Shown piece after piece: positions 28,086 through 35,288 of a DNA stretch of 43,059 nt. The stretch lies in assembly GCA_016937975.1 (NCBI GenBank), contig JAFGVN010000094.1, positions 1-43,059 of the forward strand, in the 5' to 3' direction. The DNA is from Clostridia bacterium. GTDB lineage: Bacteria > Bacillota > Clostridia > Peptostreptococcales > Acidaminobacteraceae. The notes under the pieces are model-generated. The model saw nothing but the letters and a program-made list of their open reading frames with translations, was not told the origin of the DNA and ran no database searches. Each line of letters begins with the position of its first letter. Positions within the stretch are counted from its first letter, which is position 1. The position numbers and the translations under genes were made by a program.

Positions 28086-28944
28086 ATTTAATCGAACCTG
28101 ACACCATACCTTTAATGATGTGTTTTTGTAACAGGATAAAACCTATTATAATCGGTATTGCAGCCATCAAAACAGCCGTCATAATTAAGTCCCATTTTTT
28201 AACAAAACTGCCTGCAAAATTCGCAATTGCCAGAGGTATTGTCTGAATATCCTGACCTACACCCAATATAAGCATCGGAAGCAAAAAGTCATTCCAAATC
28301 CAGATTGCATTTAAGATCACGATGGTTACAAATATTGGTTTTAAAATTGGCATAATCACCAAAAAGAAGATTTGTGGTTTTGAACAACCATCAATCGTTG
28401 CAGCTTCTTCTAATTCTTTTGGTATAGATTTTATAAAACCATGGAACATAAATACTGCCAAAGGTGTACCAAATCCAATATATGCTAAAATCATACCATG
28501 ATAAGTTCTTAACATTTTTAGGCCAAAAATTTCATTGATAGTTCTAAATAGAGATACTAATGGAAACATGACCACTTGAAATGGAATAATCAAACCACTT
28601 AAGAACAATAAAAAGATGAAAGTACTAACTTTTGATTTTGAACGAACCAATACCCATGCCGCCATAGCTGAAAACACAGATATCGTTGCTAATGAACCCA
28701 ATGTAATAATTGTCGATGAAATGACACTTGAAGAATAACGAACACTAGGTTTATTCCAAATTTCTTGAACATTTGAAAATAATTGTGACCATTTCGCTGG
28801 AAATGAAATTGGATCTGTAATAATTTCCAAAGAAGACTTGGCAGAGTTAATAATTACAATAAAAAATGGAAACATCGTGAGTACAAATAGAATTACAGTT
28901 AGTAATGTAATCGAGCCCATGATTAATTTACGACGCATTGTCAT
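28084..28944 (-). CDS. Sugar ABC transporter permease, MalG type (second locus)
   Basis: CUT1-family permease of 286 aa with six predicted helices and the EAA loop LEEAATIDGCSKPQIFFLVIMP. It ends in LQKHIIKGMVSGSIK, the usual MalG-type tail. Its ATG (28944) overlaps the MalF-type stop by one base, and GGAGATGTA precedes it. It pairs with the preceding permease and the binding lipoprotein to import the disaccharide used by the GH65 enzyme. No cognate ATPase gene is present. Confidence 0.9.
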   Translation of the reverse strand: MTMRRKLIMGSITLLTVILFVLTMFPFFIVIINSAKSSLEIITDPISFPAKWSQLFSNVQEIWNKPSVRYSSSVISSTIITLGSLATISVFSAMAAWVLVRSKSKVSTFIFLLFLSGLIIPFQVVMFPLVSLFRTINEIFGLKMLRTYHGMILAYIGFGTPLAVFMFHGFIKSIPKELEEAATIDGCSKPQIFFLVIMPILKPIFVTIVILNAIWIWNDFLLPMLILGVGQDIQTIPLAIANFAGSFVKKWDLIMTAVLMAAIPIIIGFILLQKHIIKGMVSGSIK

Positions 28945-29849
28945 TACATCTCCACCTCCCTTTTCTTACTAAAGTATACTTGTGCAATGGATATAACTGA
29001 TAACATCAAGAAGAATATAATGGCTCTTGCTTGTCCTTGTGCCATATCATTGTATTTAAATGCAACATTATAAATATGAACAGCTAATAATTCAGTTGCA
29101 TTAACAATTTCTCCATTGTAAATCGTGGATGGACCACCTTTTGTTAATGCTATGATAATATCGAATTGCTTAAAAGAATTGACAAGTGTTAAAAACGATG
29201 TAATCGTAAACGCTTGTGCAATCATTGGAAGTGTAATACTTCTAAATTTTTGCCAGAAGTTTGCACCGTCTATTTCTGCTGCTTCTAATAATTCTTGCGG
29301 CACATTTAACAATGCGGCAATATAAATCATCATAATATAACCTGCATACTGCCATGTGAAAGCGAAGATCAAACCAAACAAAGCTAATGTTGGATCCGCA
29401 AGTAAAAGTAAATCTTCCAAAGCAGGAATGTGTAAAAGAGTTCCTATAGAAGGTACAACGCTTTTAAATATAAACTGCCAAATATAACCTAATACCAAAC
29501 CACCGATTAAATTCGGAATAAAAAATCCAGCTCTAAAGAAATTCTTGCCTTTTACTTCCCTTGTAACCAAGAATGCAAATAATAATGCCATAAAGTTAAT
29601 TGACATAACACTTAAAAATGTAAACAAGAATGTTCTTATTAAAGAATATTGAAATGCGATATCCGTAAACATGGTTTTATAGTTTTCTAAACCTACAAAA
29701 TTTGGTTTTATACCAGCTACCGCTTGCCAGTCAGTTAGTGAATAATATATTCCCATAATAAACGGAATGATCACGACAAGAATAAAGGCAAATAATGCTG
29801 GCGCAAGAAATAACCAAAACCATAATCGATCGGATTTATATTGTCTCAT
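28944..29849 (-). CDS. Sugar ABC transporter permease, MalF type (second locus)
   Basis: Membrane subunit of 301 aa. ATG 29849 (MRQYKSDRLWFW) is chosen because AAAGG lies upstream and the longer in-frame version runs into the intercistronic hairpin. It has six predicted helices, the EAA loop LEAAEIDGANFWQKFRSITLP, and the GGP motif ALTKGGPSTIY. It follows the binding-protein gene and overlaps the MalG-type gene. Confidence 0.9.
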   Translation of the reverse strand: MRQYKSDRLWFWLFLAPALFAFILVVIIPFIMGIYYSLTDWQAVAGIKPNFVGLENYKTMFTDIAFQYSLIRTFLFTFLSVMSINFMALLFAFLVTREVKGKNFFRAGFFIPNLIGGLVLGYIWQFIFKSVVPSIGTLLHIPALEDLLLLADPTLALFGLIFAFTWQYAGYIMMIYIAALLNVPQELLEAAEIDGANFWQKFRSITLPMIAQAFTITSFLTLVNSFKQFDIIIALTKGGPSTIYNGEIVNATELLAVHIYNVAFKYNDMAQGQARAIIFFLMLSVISIAQVYFSKKREVEM

Positions 29850-29871
29850 AATCAAACCTTTCTTAAACAAA

Positions 29872-29889
29872 GGGGGAACCAAGTCCCCC
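29872..29889 (-). terminator. Intercistronic stem-loop after the second binding protein
   Basis: GGGGGA pairs with TCCCCC around a 6-base loop between the binding-protein and permease genes, the same position as in the first sugar operon. It has no long T-run, so it more likely protects the upstream mRNA than terminates. Confidence 0.55.
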
Positions 29890-29897
29890 ATTTTAAA

Positions 29898-31148
29898 TTA
29901 CTTAATTGCTTCAATCTTTGTTTTTAATTGATTGATAAACTCAGCCTTATCAATATCGCCTTTTGCGAAACTTTCATAGATAGGACCTAAAGTACCCATA
30001 CCAAATCCATCAGGCATGTCATTTTGTAACCAAGTGTAAGAACCATTTGGTTTTGCAACCCACTCAGTAACATTTGCTGATAATGGTGCATCAGGTTTAA
30101 TGGTTACATTTGTAAATGCAGGAACCATTTTTGCTTCGTTAACCATGTAGTTATGACCAGCTTCATTTGTTGCCATAAAGTTTAAGAAATCTTTAGCAGC
30201 ATCTAAATTTTCACTTTCATTGTTTAATACATAGTATGATGGAGCGCCAATAAAGATTGCATTGTGTTTGCCATATACTGATGCATGTGGAGCAAAGCCC
30301 ATTTCAAAATCTACACCATTGTCTGCTAACCATGGATCAATCCAGTTACCTTGGTGAATAAAAGCAGCTTTTTGAGTACCAAATTGTCCAACTTGTGCAT
30401 CATAGTTACCAGTTAATAAAACGGCTTCATCAGCATATTGGAATAATAATTCAACCCAGTCAGCATACTCAGTTAATCTTTGTAAATCTGCTTCGCCATT
30501 GTTTAATTTATCTAATACAGTTGTGTCACCATAAGGTAAACCAGCAGATAAATAACCATTGAAGTTGTGAAGACCAGTTACCCAAGTCATATCAGGACCA
30601 GCTGCCATAGCAACTACTGAAGTTAGACCTAATTCTTCTTTCATTGAATCAATTTTTTCAAATGCAGCTCTATAAGCGTCTTGAGAAGTTAAAGTAGCAG
30701 GATCAACACCAGCTTTATCTAAAATCTCTTTGTTGTATGCCATTCCCCAAGCTTCAACTGCAACTGGGAAACCATAAGTTTTTCCATCTACTACAAATTC
30801 TAAAGCTGTTAAGTCCATCCACTCTTGATCAGCAAATGGTTCCAATTTTGTAGACCATGTGTTGTAACCACCCATACCTTCAATTACAAAGATATCAGGT
30901 TGACGGTCTGATTGGAATTCAGCTTTTAAGTTCTCTGCATAAGGTGAGTCTCCGCCAGATGTTTTAACAGTTACTTTAATACCAGTTTCCTTCGTATAAA
31001 GTTCTGCAAAAGCAGATAATTGGTCATGAATCTCAACCTTATTTTGATAAATAACTACTTCTTGACTTTCTTTTGCATCATCTTTGCTGCATCCAACAAA
31101 TGCAAATATTAATGCTAAAATCATGATTAACGATACTAATTTCTTCAT
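29898..31148 (-). CDS. Sugar ABC transporter solute-binding lipoprotein (second locus)
   Basis: Extracellular sugar-binding lipoprotein of 416 aa with lipobox AFVGC (Cys at residue 20). Family blocks include FAELYTKETGIKVTVKTSGG, QPDIFVIEGMGGYNTW, YGFPVAVEAWGMAYNKEILDKAG and YYVLNNESENLDAAKDFLNFM. It is the first gene of an operon with two permeases, the GH65 phosphorylase and pgmB. A 22-bp palindrome identical in core to one at the LacI gene lies about 60 bases upstream of its start, so repression by that LacI protein is expected. The likely ligand is an alpha-glucosyl disaccharide. Confidence 0.92.
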   Translation of the reverse strand: MKKLVSLIMILALIFAFVGCSKDDAKESQEVVIYQNKVEIHDQLSAFAELYTKETGIKVTVKTSGGDSPYAENLKAEFQSDRQPDIFVIEGMGGYNTWSTKLEPFADQEWMDLTALEFVVDGKTYGFPVAVEAWGMAYNKEILDKAGVDPATLTSQDAYRAAFEKIDSMKEELGLTSVVAMAAGPDMTWVTGLHNFNGYLSAGLPYGDTTVLDKLNNGEADLQRLTEYADWVELLFQYADEAVLLTGNYDAQVGQFGTQKAAFIHQGNWIDPWLADNGVDFEMGFAPHASVYGKHNAIFIGAPSYYVLNNESENLDAAKDFLNFMATNEAGHNYMVNEAKMVPAFTNVTIKPDAPLSANVTEWVAKPNGSYTWLQNDMPDGFGMGTLGPIYESFAKGDIDKAEFINQLKTKIEAIK

Positions 31149-31181
31149 TTTTTCCCTCCCTAGTTTGTTATGTATTACTGC

Positions 31182-31198
31182 ACTTAGCTTTGCTAAGT
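31182..31198 (-). other. Inverted repeat in the leader of the second binding-protein gene
   Basis: ACTTAGC and GCTAAGT form a perfect 7-bp inverted repeat around TTT, between the operator palindrome and the start codon. It would fold in the 5' untranslated mRNA; a role in mRNA stability or as a weak second operator is possible. Confidence 0.4.
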
Positions 31199-31207
31199 TT
31201 CAGACAT

Positions 31208-31229
31208 AATTTGGAATCGATTCCAAATT
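31208..31229. promoter_or_regulatory. LacI-type operator at the GH65 sugar operon
   Basis: ATTTGGAATCGATTCCAAAT with one further paired base on each side makes a perfect 22-bp palindrome with the central CG typical of LacI-family operators. The 16-bp core TTGGAATCGATTCCAA recurs exactly at 32285-32300 in front of the adjacent LacI gene. Confidence 0.85.
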
Positions 31230-31245
31230 TACCAAATAAAAAGAA

Positions 31246-32268
31246 TTAAATTCTCTTTATTGACGCTCTTAAAATGACCTCATGTTCAAGAATTGTCTGG
31301 GTTTCTTCTACTTCAATACCTTGGATTAACTGTACCAGTTTTCTAGCGGCTAAAAGCCCCATTTCATATCTTGGTTGCTTAACAGTTGAAATCTCAGGAT
31401 AAAAATAGATACTGTTTTGGATTCCGTCAAAACCCATAACTGAAATATCATCTGGAATTCTTAAACCTGCTTCGAAAATAGCTTTTGCAGCACCGATTGC
31501 CATCAAATCACTAATAGCAAATACTGCAGATGGAATATTTCCGCTTGAAAGAATCTTTTTCATTGCGTCATATCCGCTTTCAAATGAAAACTGTCCATAT
31601 AATACCCAATCCTCATTAATAAAAACACCATTTTCTGACATTGCTCTCTCAAACCCAATTTTTCTGAAATATGTGGAATTCTTATCATCCTCTGAACCTA
31701 AGATTAATGCTATATCTTTATGCCCTAATTCAAGCAAAGATTTTGTTGCATCATAAGCAGCAGATTCATTGTTAATATCCACACTATAAACAGCTTCTAC
31801 AGAATTTTTCGGAATATCCAGTGCGGCTGAAGCATAAACAAATGGTAAATCATAATTATTGCAAGCTTCTAATATTTCTTCAGTCACAGTACTTCCTACA
31901 AATACAATGCCATCAACTTTACTCCTATAAAAGCTTAATACAGGATCAATCCAATTATCACCTTGTAAAAACAAATCCAAGAAAACAATGGAATACTCTG
32001 AATGCTTTGCTTCTGTTTCAAGTCCACGGAATAATTCTGAATAAAAAGGATTTGTGATATCATTCAAGATAACACCAATGTTATGAGTTGATTTGGTCTT
32101 TAAACTCCGTGCAATGGCATCAGGTTGATAATTCAGCGCTTTAATTGCTTCAAGAACACGTTCTCTTTTATCTTCGCTAACATGTGCTTGATTATTTAAT
32201 ACGCGTGATGCTGTACCAACACCTACACCTGCTTTTTTTGCTACATCTTTTAAAGTAATCGATTTCAT
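31246..32268 (-). CDS. LacI-family repressor of the GH65 sugar locus
   Basis: DNA-binding regulator of 340 aa. ATG 32268 (MKSITLKDVAKKAGVGVGTA) has AAAGGTG upstream; the longer in-frame start overlaps the operator and is rejected. The helix-turn-helix (VGVGTASRVLNNQAHVS), the linker helix ALNYQPDAIARSLK, which inserts into the minor groove at a central CG, and the effector domain (NIGVILNDITNPFYSEL ... GFDGIQNSIYFYPEISTVKQP) are complete. The same palindrome at its own promoter and at the neighbouring operon shows autoregulation and local control. The inducer is probably the imported disaccharide or a derivative. Confidence 0.93.
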   Translation of the reverse strand: MKSITLKDVAKKAGVGVGTASRVLNNQAHVSEDKRERVLEAIKALNYQPDAIARSLKTKSTHNIGVILNDITNPFYSELFRGLETEAKHSEYSIVFLDLFLQGDNWIDPVLSFYRSKVDGIVFVGSTVTEEILEACNNYDLPFVYASAALDIPKNSVEAVYSVDINNESAAYDATKSLLELGHKDIALILGSEDDKNSTYFRKIGFERAMSENGVFINEDWVLYGQFSFESGYDAMKKILSSGNIPSAVFAISDLMAIGAAKAIFEAGLRIPDDISVMGFDGIQNSIYFYPEISTVKQPRYEMGLLAARKLVQLIQGIEVEETQTILEHEVILRASIKRI

Positions 32269-32282
32269 AACTACACCTTTCA

Positions 32283-32302
32283 ACTTGGAATCGATTCCAA
32301 GT
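32283..32302. promoter_or_regulatory. LacI-type operator at the second LacI gene
   Basis: ACTTGGAATCGATTCCAAGT is a perfect 20-bp palindrome just downstream of the -10 of the LacI promoter, where a bound repressor would block elongation or initiation. Confidence 0.85.
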
Positions 32303-32310
32303 CTAGTTTA

Positions 32311-32339
32311 AATGTAACAGAAAATTAATATTCTGTCAA
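32311..32339 (-). promoter_or_regulatory. Sigma-A promoter of the second LacI gene
   Basis: TTGACA and TACATT are separated by 17 bases on the minus strand. The palindrome GGAAACGTTTCC (32340-32351) abuts the -35 upstream, and the main operator lies downstream of the -10. Confidence 0.8.
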
Positions 32340-32351
32340 GGAAACGTTTCC
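32340..32351. promoter_or_regulatory. Second LacI/CcpA-like dyad, GGAAACGTTTCC
   Basis: A perfect 12-bp palindrome directly upstream of the -35. It shares GGAA-(2)-CG-like spacing with the main operator and resembles a cre box, but misses two or three cre positions. It may be a weak site for either regulator. Confidence 0.45.
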
Positions 32352-32402
32352 AATTTTTTTAAATTTTCGCTTTAGCCTCTGTAACCATTGGAATTTAGGG
32401 AT

Positions 32403-32433
32403 AATTAAAAAAGAGATGTTTGACATCTCTTTT
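32403..32433 (-). terminator. Terminator of the aspS-gatC/gatA/gatB operon
   Basis: AAAAGAGATGT pairs with ACATCTCTTTT around TTG, overlapping the gatB stop codon; T-runs occur on both sides. Confidence 0.85.
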
Positions 32434-33856
32434 ATTTGGAAATTTTACGTTTTATGAGCATTTCTGTAATTCCCGGATCCGCTAATCCTTTTGTTTCCTT
32501 CATCACTTGTCCTATTAATGCTTGTAATGCTTTTGCCTTACCACTTTGATAATCCTCTAAGATTTTTGAAGATCCATCCAAGATTTGATCAACTAAATGA
32601 GAAAGATAAACTTCATCTTTAATCATATAAAGCTGTTCCCTTTCAACAAGTTCTTTAGGGAAGGTTGCTTCAGAGAACATCATTTGAAGCACTTTTTTTC
32701 CAATAGAAATGTTGATTGATTCTCTTTCGATAAGCTGTACAAGTTCTGATAATGCTTCACTTGTAAATGGTGGTAAAGTATCATCAATTTTATCAAGCTG
32801 TTTAAAAATTTCTCCTGTCATTAAGTTTGCAGTCACTACTGGATCTGCACCACAAGATACAGTAGCCTCAAAGTAATTTGCATGAGCAGGCTCTATACAA
32901 ATGATTTCAGCAATTTCTTTTGACAGCTTATATGTGTCAATGTATCTTAAGACTTTTGTATCAGGCAATTCAGGCAAAGACAATTGAACACCTTCAATCA
33001 TTTGTTCACTTAATACAATAGGTGATAAATCTGGATCTGGAAAATATCGATAATCATGTGCATCTTCTTTTGTTCTCATTGCAATGGATTTATTCTTTTC
33101 CTGATCCCATTTTCTTGTTTCCTGGGTGATTGTCCCTCCAGTTTCTAGAACTTTAATTTGTCTCAAATATTCATTTTCAATTGCTTTTGCTACGGAAGAG
33201 AAACTATTCAAGTTTTTCATTTCTGTTCTTGTACCAAGGGTCTTTTCACCTTTTTTTCTCACAGACAAGTTCACATCAACCCTAAAGGAACCTTCATTCA
33301 TTTTACAGTCGCTGATACCTGTATACAGTATGATACCTCTTAATTTCTGCAAATAAAGTTTCGCTTCAAGTGCTGATGAAATATCTGGTTCAGAAACAAT
33401 TTCAATTAATGGAACACCAGCTCTATTATAATCAATTAAAGTCCCTTCTACAGGGTGATGAATAAGTTTACCTGCATCCTCCTCTAAATGAATTCTTGTA
33501 ATACCAATGGTCTTGTCATATCCAGGATGGATCACAATTTTACCATGTTCACAAAGAGGTTGATCATATTGTGAAATTTGATAGGCCTTCGCTAAGTCTG
33601 GATAAAAATAGTTTTTCCTATCTTGCTTGCTTTTCAAGGCAATTTTACAACCTGTTGCAAGACCTGCTTTAATGCCATAATGAATAACTTCTTCATTAAG
33701 AACAGGAAGCGAACCCGGTAATCCTAAACAAACTGGACAGGTTTGGGTGTTTGGCTTTTGACCAAAGGTCGTATCGCAACTACAAAAGATTTTCGATCTT
33801 GTTTTTAACTCTACATGAACTTCCAGTCCAATAACCATTTCGTAACTACTCGACAT
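32432..33856 (-). CDS. gatB: Asp/Glu-tRNA amidotransferase subunit B
   Basis: The tRNA-binding and kinase subunit of GatCAB, which phosphorylates and amidates Asp-tRNA(Asn) and Glu-tRNA(Gln). ATG 33856 is preferred (AAGGGGTG upstream) over a GTG three codons earlier. At 474 aa it is full length. The zinc-type cysteines lie in FCSCDTTFG and TCPVCLGLPG; the cradle domain motif QDRKNYFYPDLAKAYQISQ and HLEEDAGK are present, and the C-terminal YqeY-like tail domain ends with MKETKGLADPGITEMLIKR. It overlaps gatA by 11 bases and is last in the operon. Confidence 0.95.
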   Translation of the reverse strand: MSSSYEMVIGLEVHVELKTRSKIFCSCDTTFGQKPNTQTCPVCLGLPGSLPVLNEEVIHYGIKAGLATGCKIALKSKQDRKNYFYPDLAKAYQISQYDQPLCEHGKIVIHPGYDKTIGITRIHLEEDAGKLIHHPVEGTLIDYNRAGVPLIEIVSEPDISSALEAKLYLQKLRGIILYTGISDCKMNEGSFRVDVNLSVRKKGEKTLGTRTEMKNLNSFSSVAKAIENEYLRQIKVLETGGTITQETRKWDQEKNKSIAMRTKEDAHDYRYFPDPDLSPIVLSEQMIEGVQLSLPELPDTKVLRYIDTYKLSKEIAEIICIEPAHANYFEATVSCGADPVVTANLMTGEIFKQLDKIDDTLPPFTSEALSELVQLIERESINISIGKKVLQMMFSEATFPKELVEREQLYMIKDEVYLSHLVDQILDGSSKILEDYQSGKAKALQALIGQVMKETKGLADPGITEMLIKRKISK

Positions 33857-35288
33857 CTTTAACACCCCTTTCTACTATATAACTTAATTTTAACAAAGTC
33901 TTTTCATCAAAGGCTTTTCCTATAAACTGCACACCAATAGGCATCATATCGTCATCATAACCTGCATTTACTGATATGGCAGGTAAACCGGCAATGTTGA
34001 CAGGGACTGTATATATATCCCCCATATACATTTCAATTGGATCTTCTGTTTTCAGTCCTATATCATAGGCAACTGTAGGTGCAGTTGGCGTTAAGATGGC
34101 ATCATATTTTTCAAATAATTGATCAAAGTCAGATTTTATCATAGATCTCACTTGCTGCGCTTTTTTATAATAAGCATCATAATAACCAGAACTTAATGCA
34201 TAAGTGCCTAAAAGAATTCTTTTTTTGACTTCTTTGCCAAAACCTTGAGAACGCGCTTCTTTATATAGATCATCGAGATCAAAATCTCCTTCCGGTCTAA
34301 AACCATATTGGATACCATCAAAACGAGCCAAGTTCGAAGATGCTTCAGCAGAGGAAATAATATAATAAGCAGGCAAACCATATTGAACACTTTTTAAATC
34401 AATATAATCAATCTCTACACCTGATGCTTTGAGTTGCTCTGCTGTTCTTAAAACTTGTTTTTTAACAGCATCAGACACACCTTTTTCCAGGTAATTTTTT
34501 GGTAATGCAATTTTCAAAGGTGTTTGTTGCTCTTTAAATGTACTATAATCTTCAACAGTGTTCTTTGATGATGTTGCATCTCTTTCATCATGTCCAAACA
34601 AAATGTCTAGAACATATGCCATATCTTCAGTCGTTCTCGTTATTGGACCAATCTGATCCAGGGAAGATGCAAAGGCAATTAAACCGTATCGAGATATTCT
34701 ACCATAGGTAGGCTTCAAACCCAGTACCCCACAAAAGGAAGCCGGTTGTCTAATTGAGCCACCTGTATCAGAACCTAGCGTTAAGGGTGCTTGATAAGAT
34801 GCAACTGCTGCTGCAGACCCTCCTGAACTGCCACCAGGTACTTTCTTCAAGTTGTGAGGGTTCTTTGTTGCTTGATAATATGAGTTTTCCGTAGTAGAAC
34901 CCATAGCAAATTCATCCATGTTTAATTTTCCTAAAATAACACCATCAGCCGCTTCAATTTTTTCAACTACTGTTGCATCAAATGGCGACTTATAGTTTTC
35001 AAGCATTTTAGAACCACAAGTCGTTGGCATTGACTTTGTAACGATGTTATCCTTAATTGCTACAGGAACCCCTGCGAGTTTACCCACAGGTAATCCTTTA
35101 CGAAATTTTTCATCAATGGCTTTTGCCTTTTCCAAAGCTTCTTCACTGGCTACATGTAAATAGGCACCAATTGTTTTATCTTGCTGCTTTATATGTCTTA
35201 AATACGCTTCAATTATTTCTTCAAAAGTTAATTGACGTTTCATGAAAGCTTCATGTAATTCTAAAATTGACATAGATACAATGTTCAT
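33846..35288 (-). CDS. gatA: Asp/Glu-tRNA amidotransferase subunit A
   Basis: Glutaminase subunit of GatCAB, amidase-signature family, 480 aa. It releases ammonia from glutamine and channels it to GatB. The catalytic Lys is in VPVAIKDNIV, the cis-Ser in PGGSSGGSAAAVA and the nucleophilic Ser in GSDTGGSIRQPAS. FYGVLGLKPTYGR-like FCGVLGLKPTYGRISRYG and the late GVQFIGKAFDE are typical. Its ATG overlaps the stop of the aspS-gatC fusion by one base, with AGGTGG as ribosome binding site. The three genes thus give the subunits in the order (AspRS-C), A, B. Confidence 0.95.
   Translation of the reverse strand: MNIVSMSILELHEAFMKRQLTFEEIIEAYLRHIKQQDKTIGAYLHVASEEALEKAKAIDEKFRKGLPVGKLAGVPVAIKDNIVTKSMPTTCGSKMLENYKSPFDATVVEKIEAADGVILGKLNMDEFAMGSTTENSYYQATKNPHNLKKVPGGSSGGSAAAVASYQAPLTLGSDTGGSIRQPASFCGVLGLKPTYGRISRYGLIAFASSLDQIGPITRTTEDMAYVLDILFGHDERDATSSKNTVEDYSTFKEQQTPLKIALPKNYLEKGVSDAVKKQVLRTAEQLKASGVEIDYIDLKSVQYGLPAYYIISSAEASSNLARFDGIQYGFRPEGDFDLDDLYKEARSQGFGKEVKKRILLGTYALSSGYYDAYYKKAQQVRSMIKSDFDQLFEKYDAILTPTAPTVAYDIGLKTEDPIEMYMGDIYTVPVNIAGLPAISVNAGYDDDMMPIGVQFIGKAFDEKTLLKLSYIVERGVKDVE

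Noticed and set aside
21786-28246. Many plus-strand ORFs of 60-120 codons opposite the minus-strand genes
   Set aside because: They lie inside well-supported genes in other frames, lack ribosome binding sites and have no recognisable domains; they are treated as shadows.
32340-32351. A certain cre site at the second LacI promoter
   Set aside because: GGAAACGTTTCC is a perfect dyad but lacks the outer T/A positions of the CcpA consensus, so it is kept only as a LacI/CcpA-like site.
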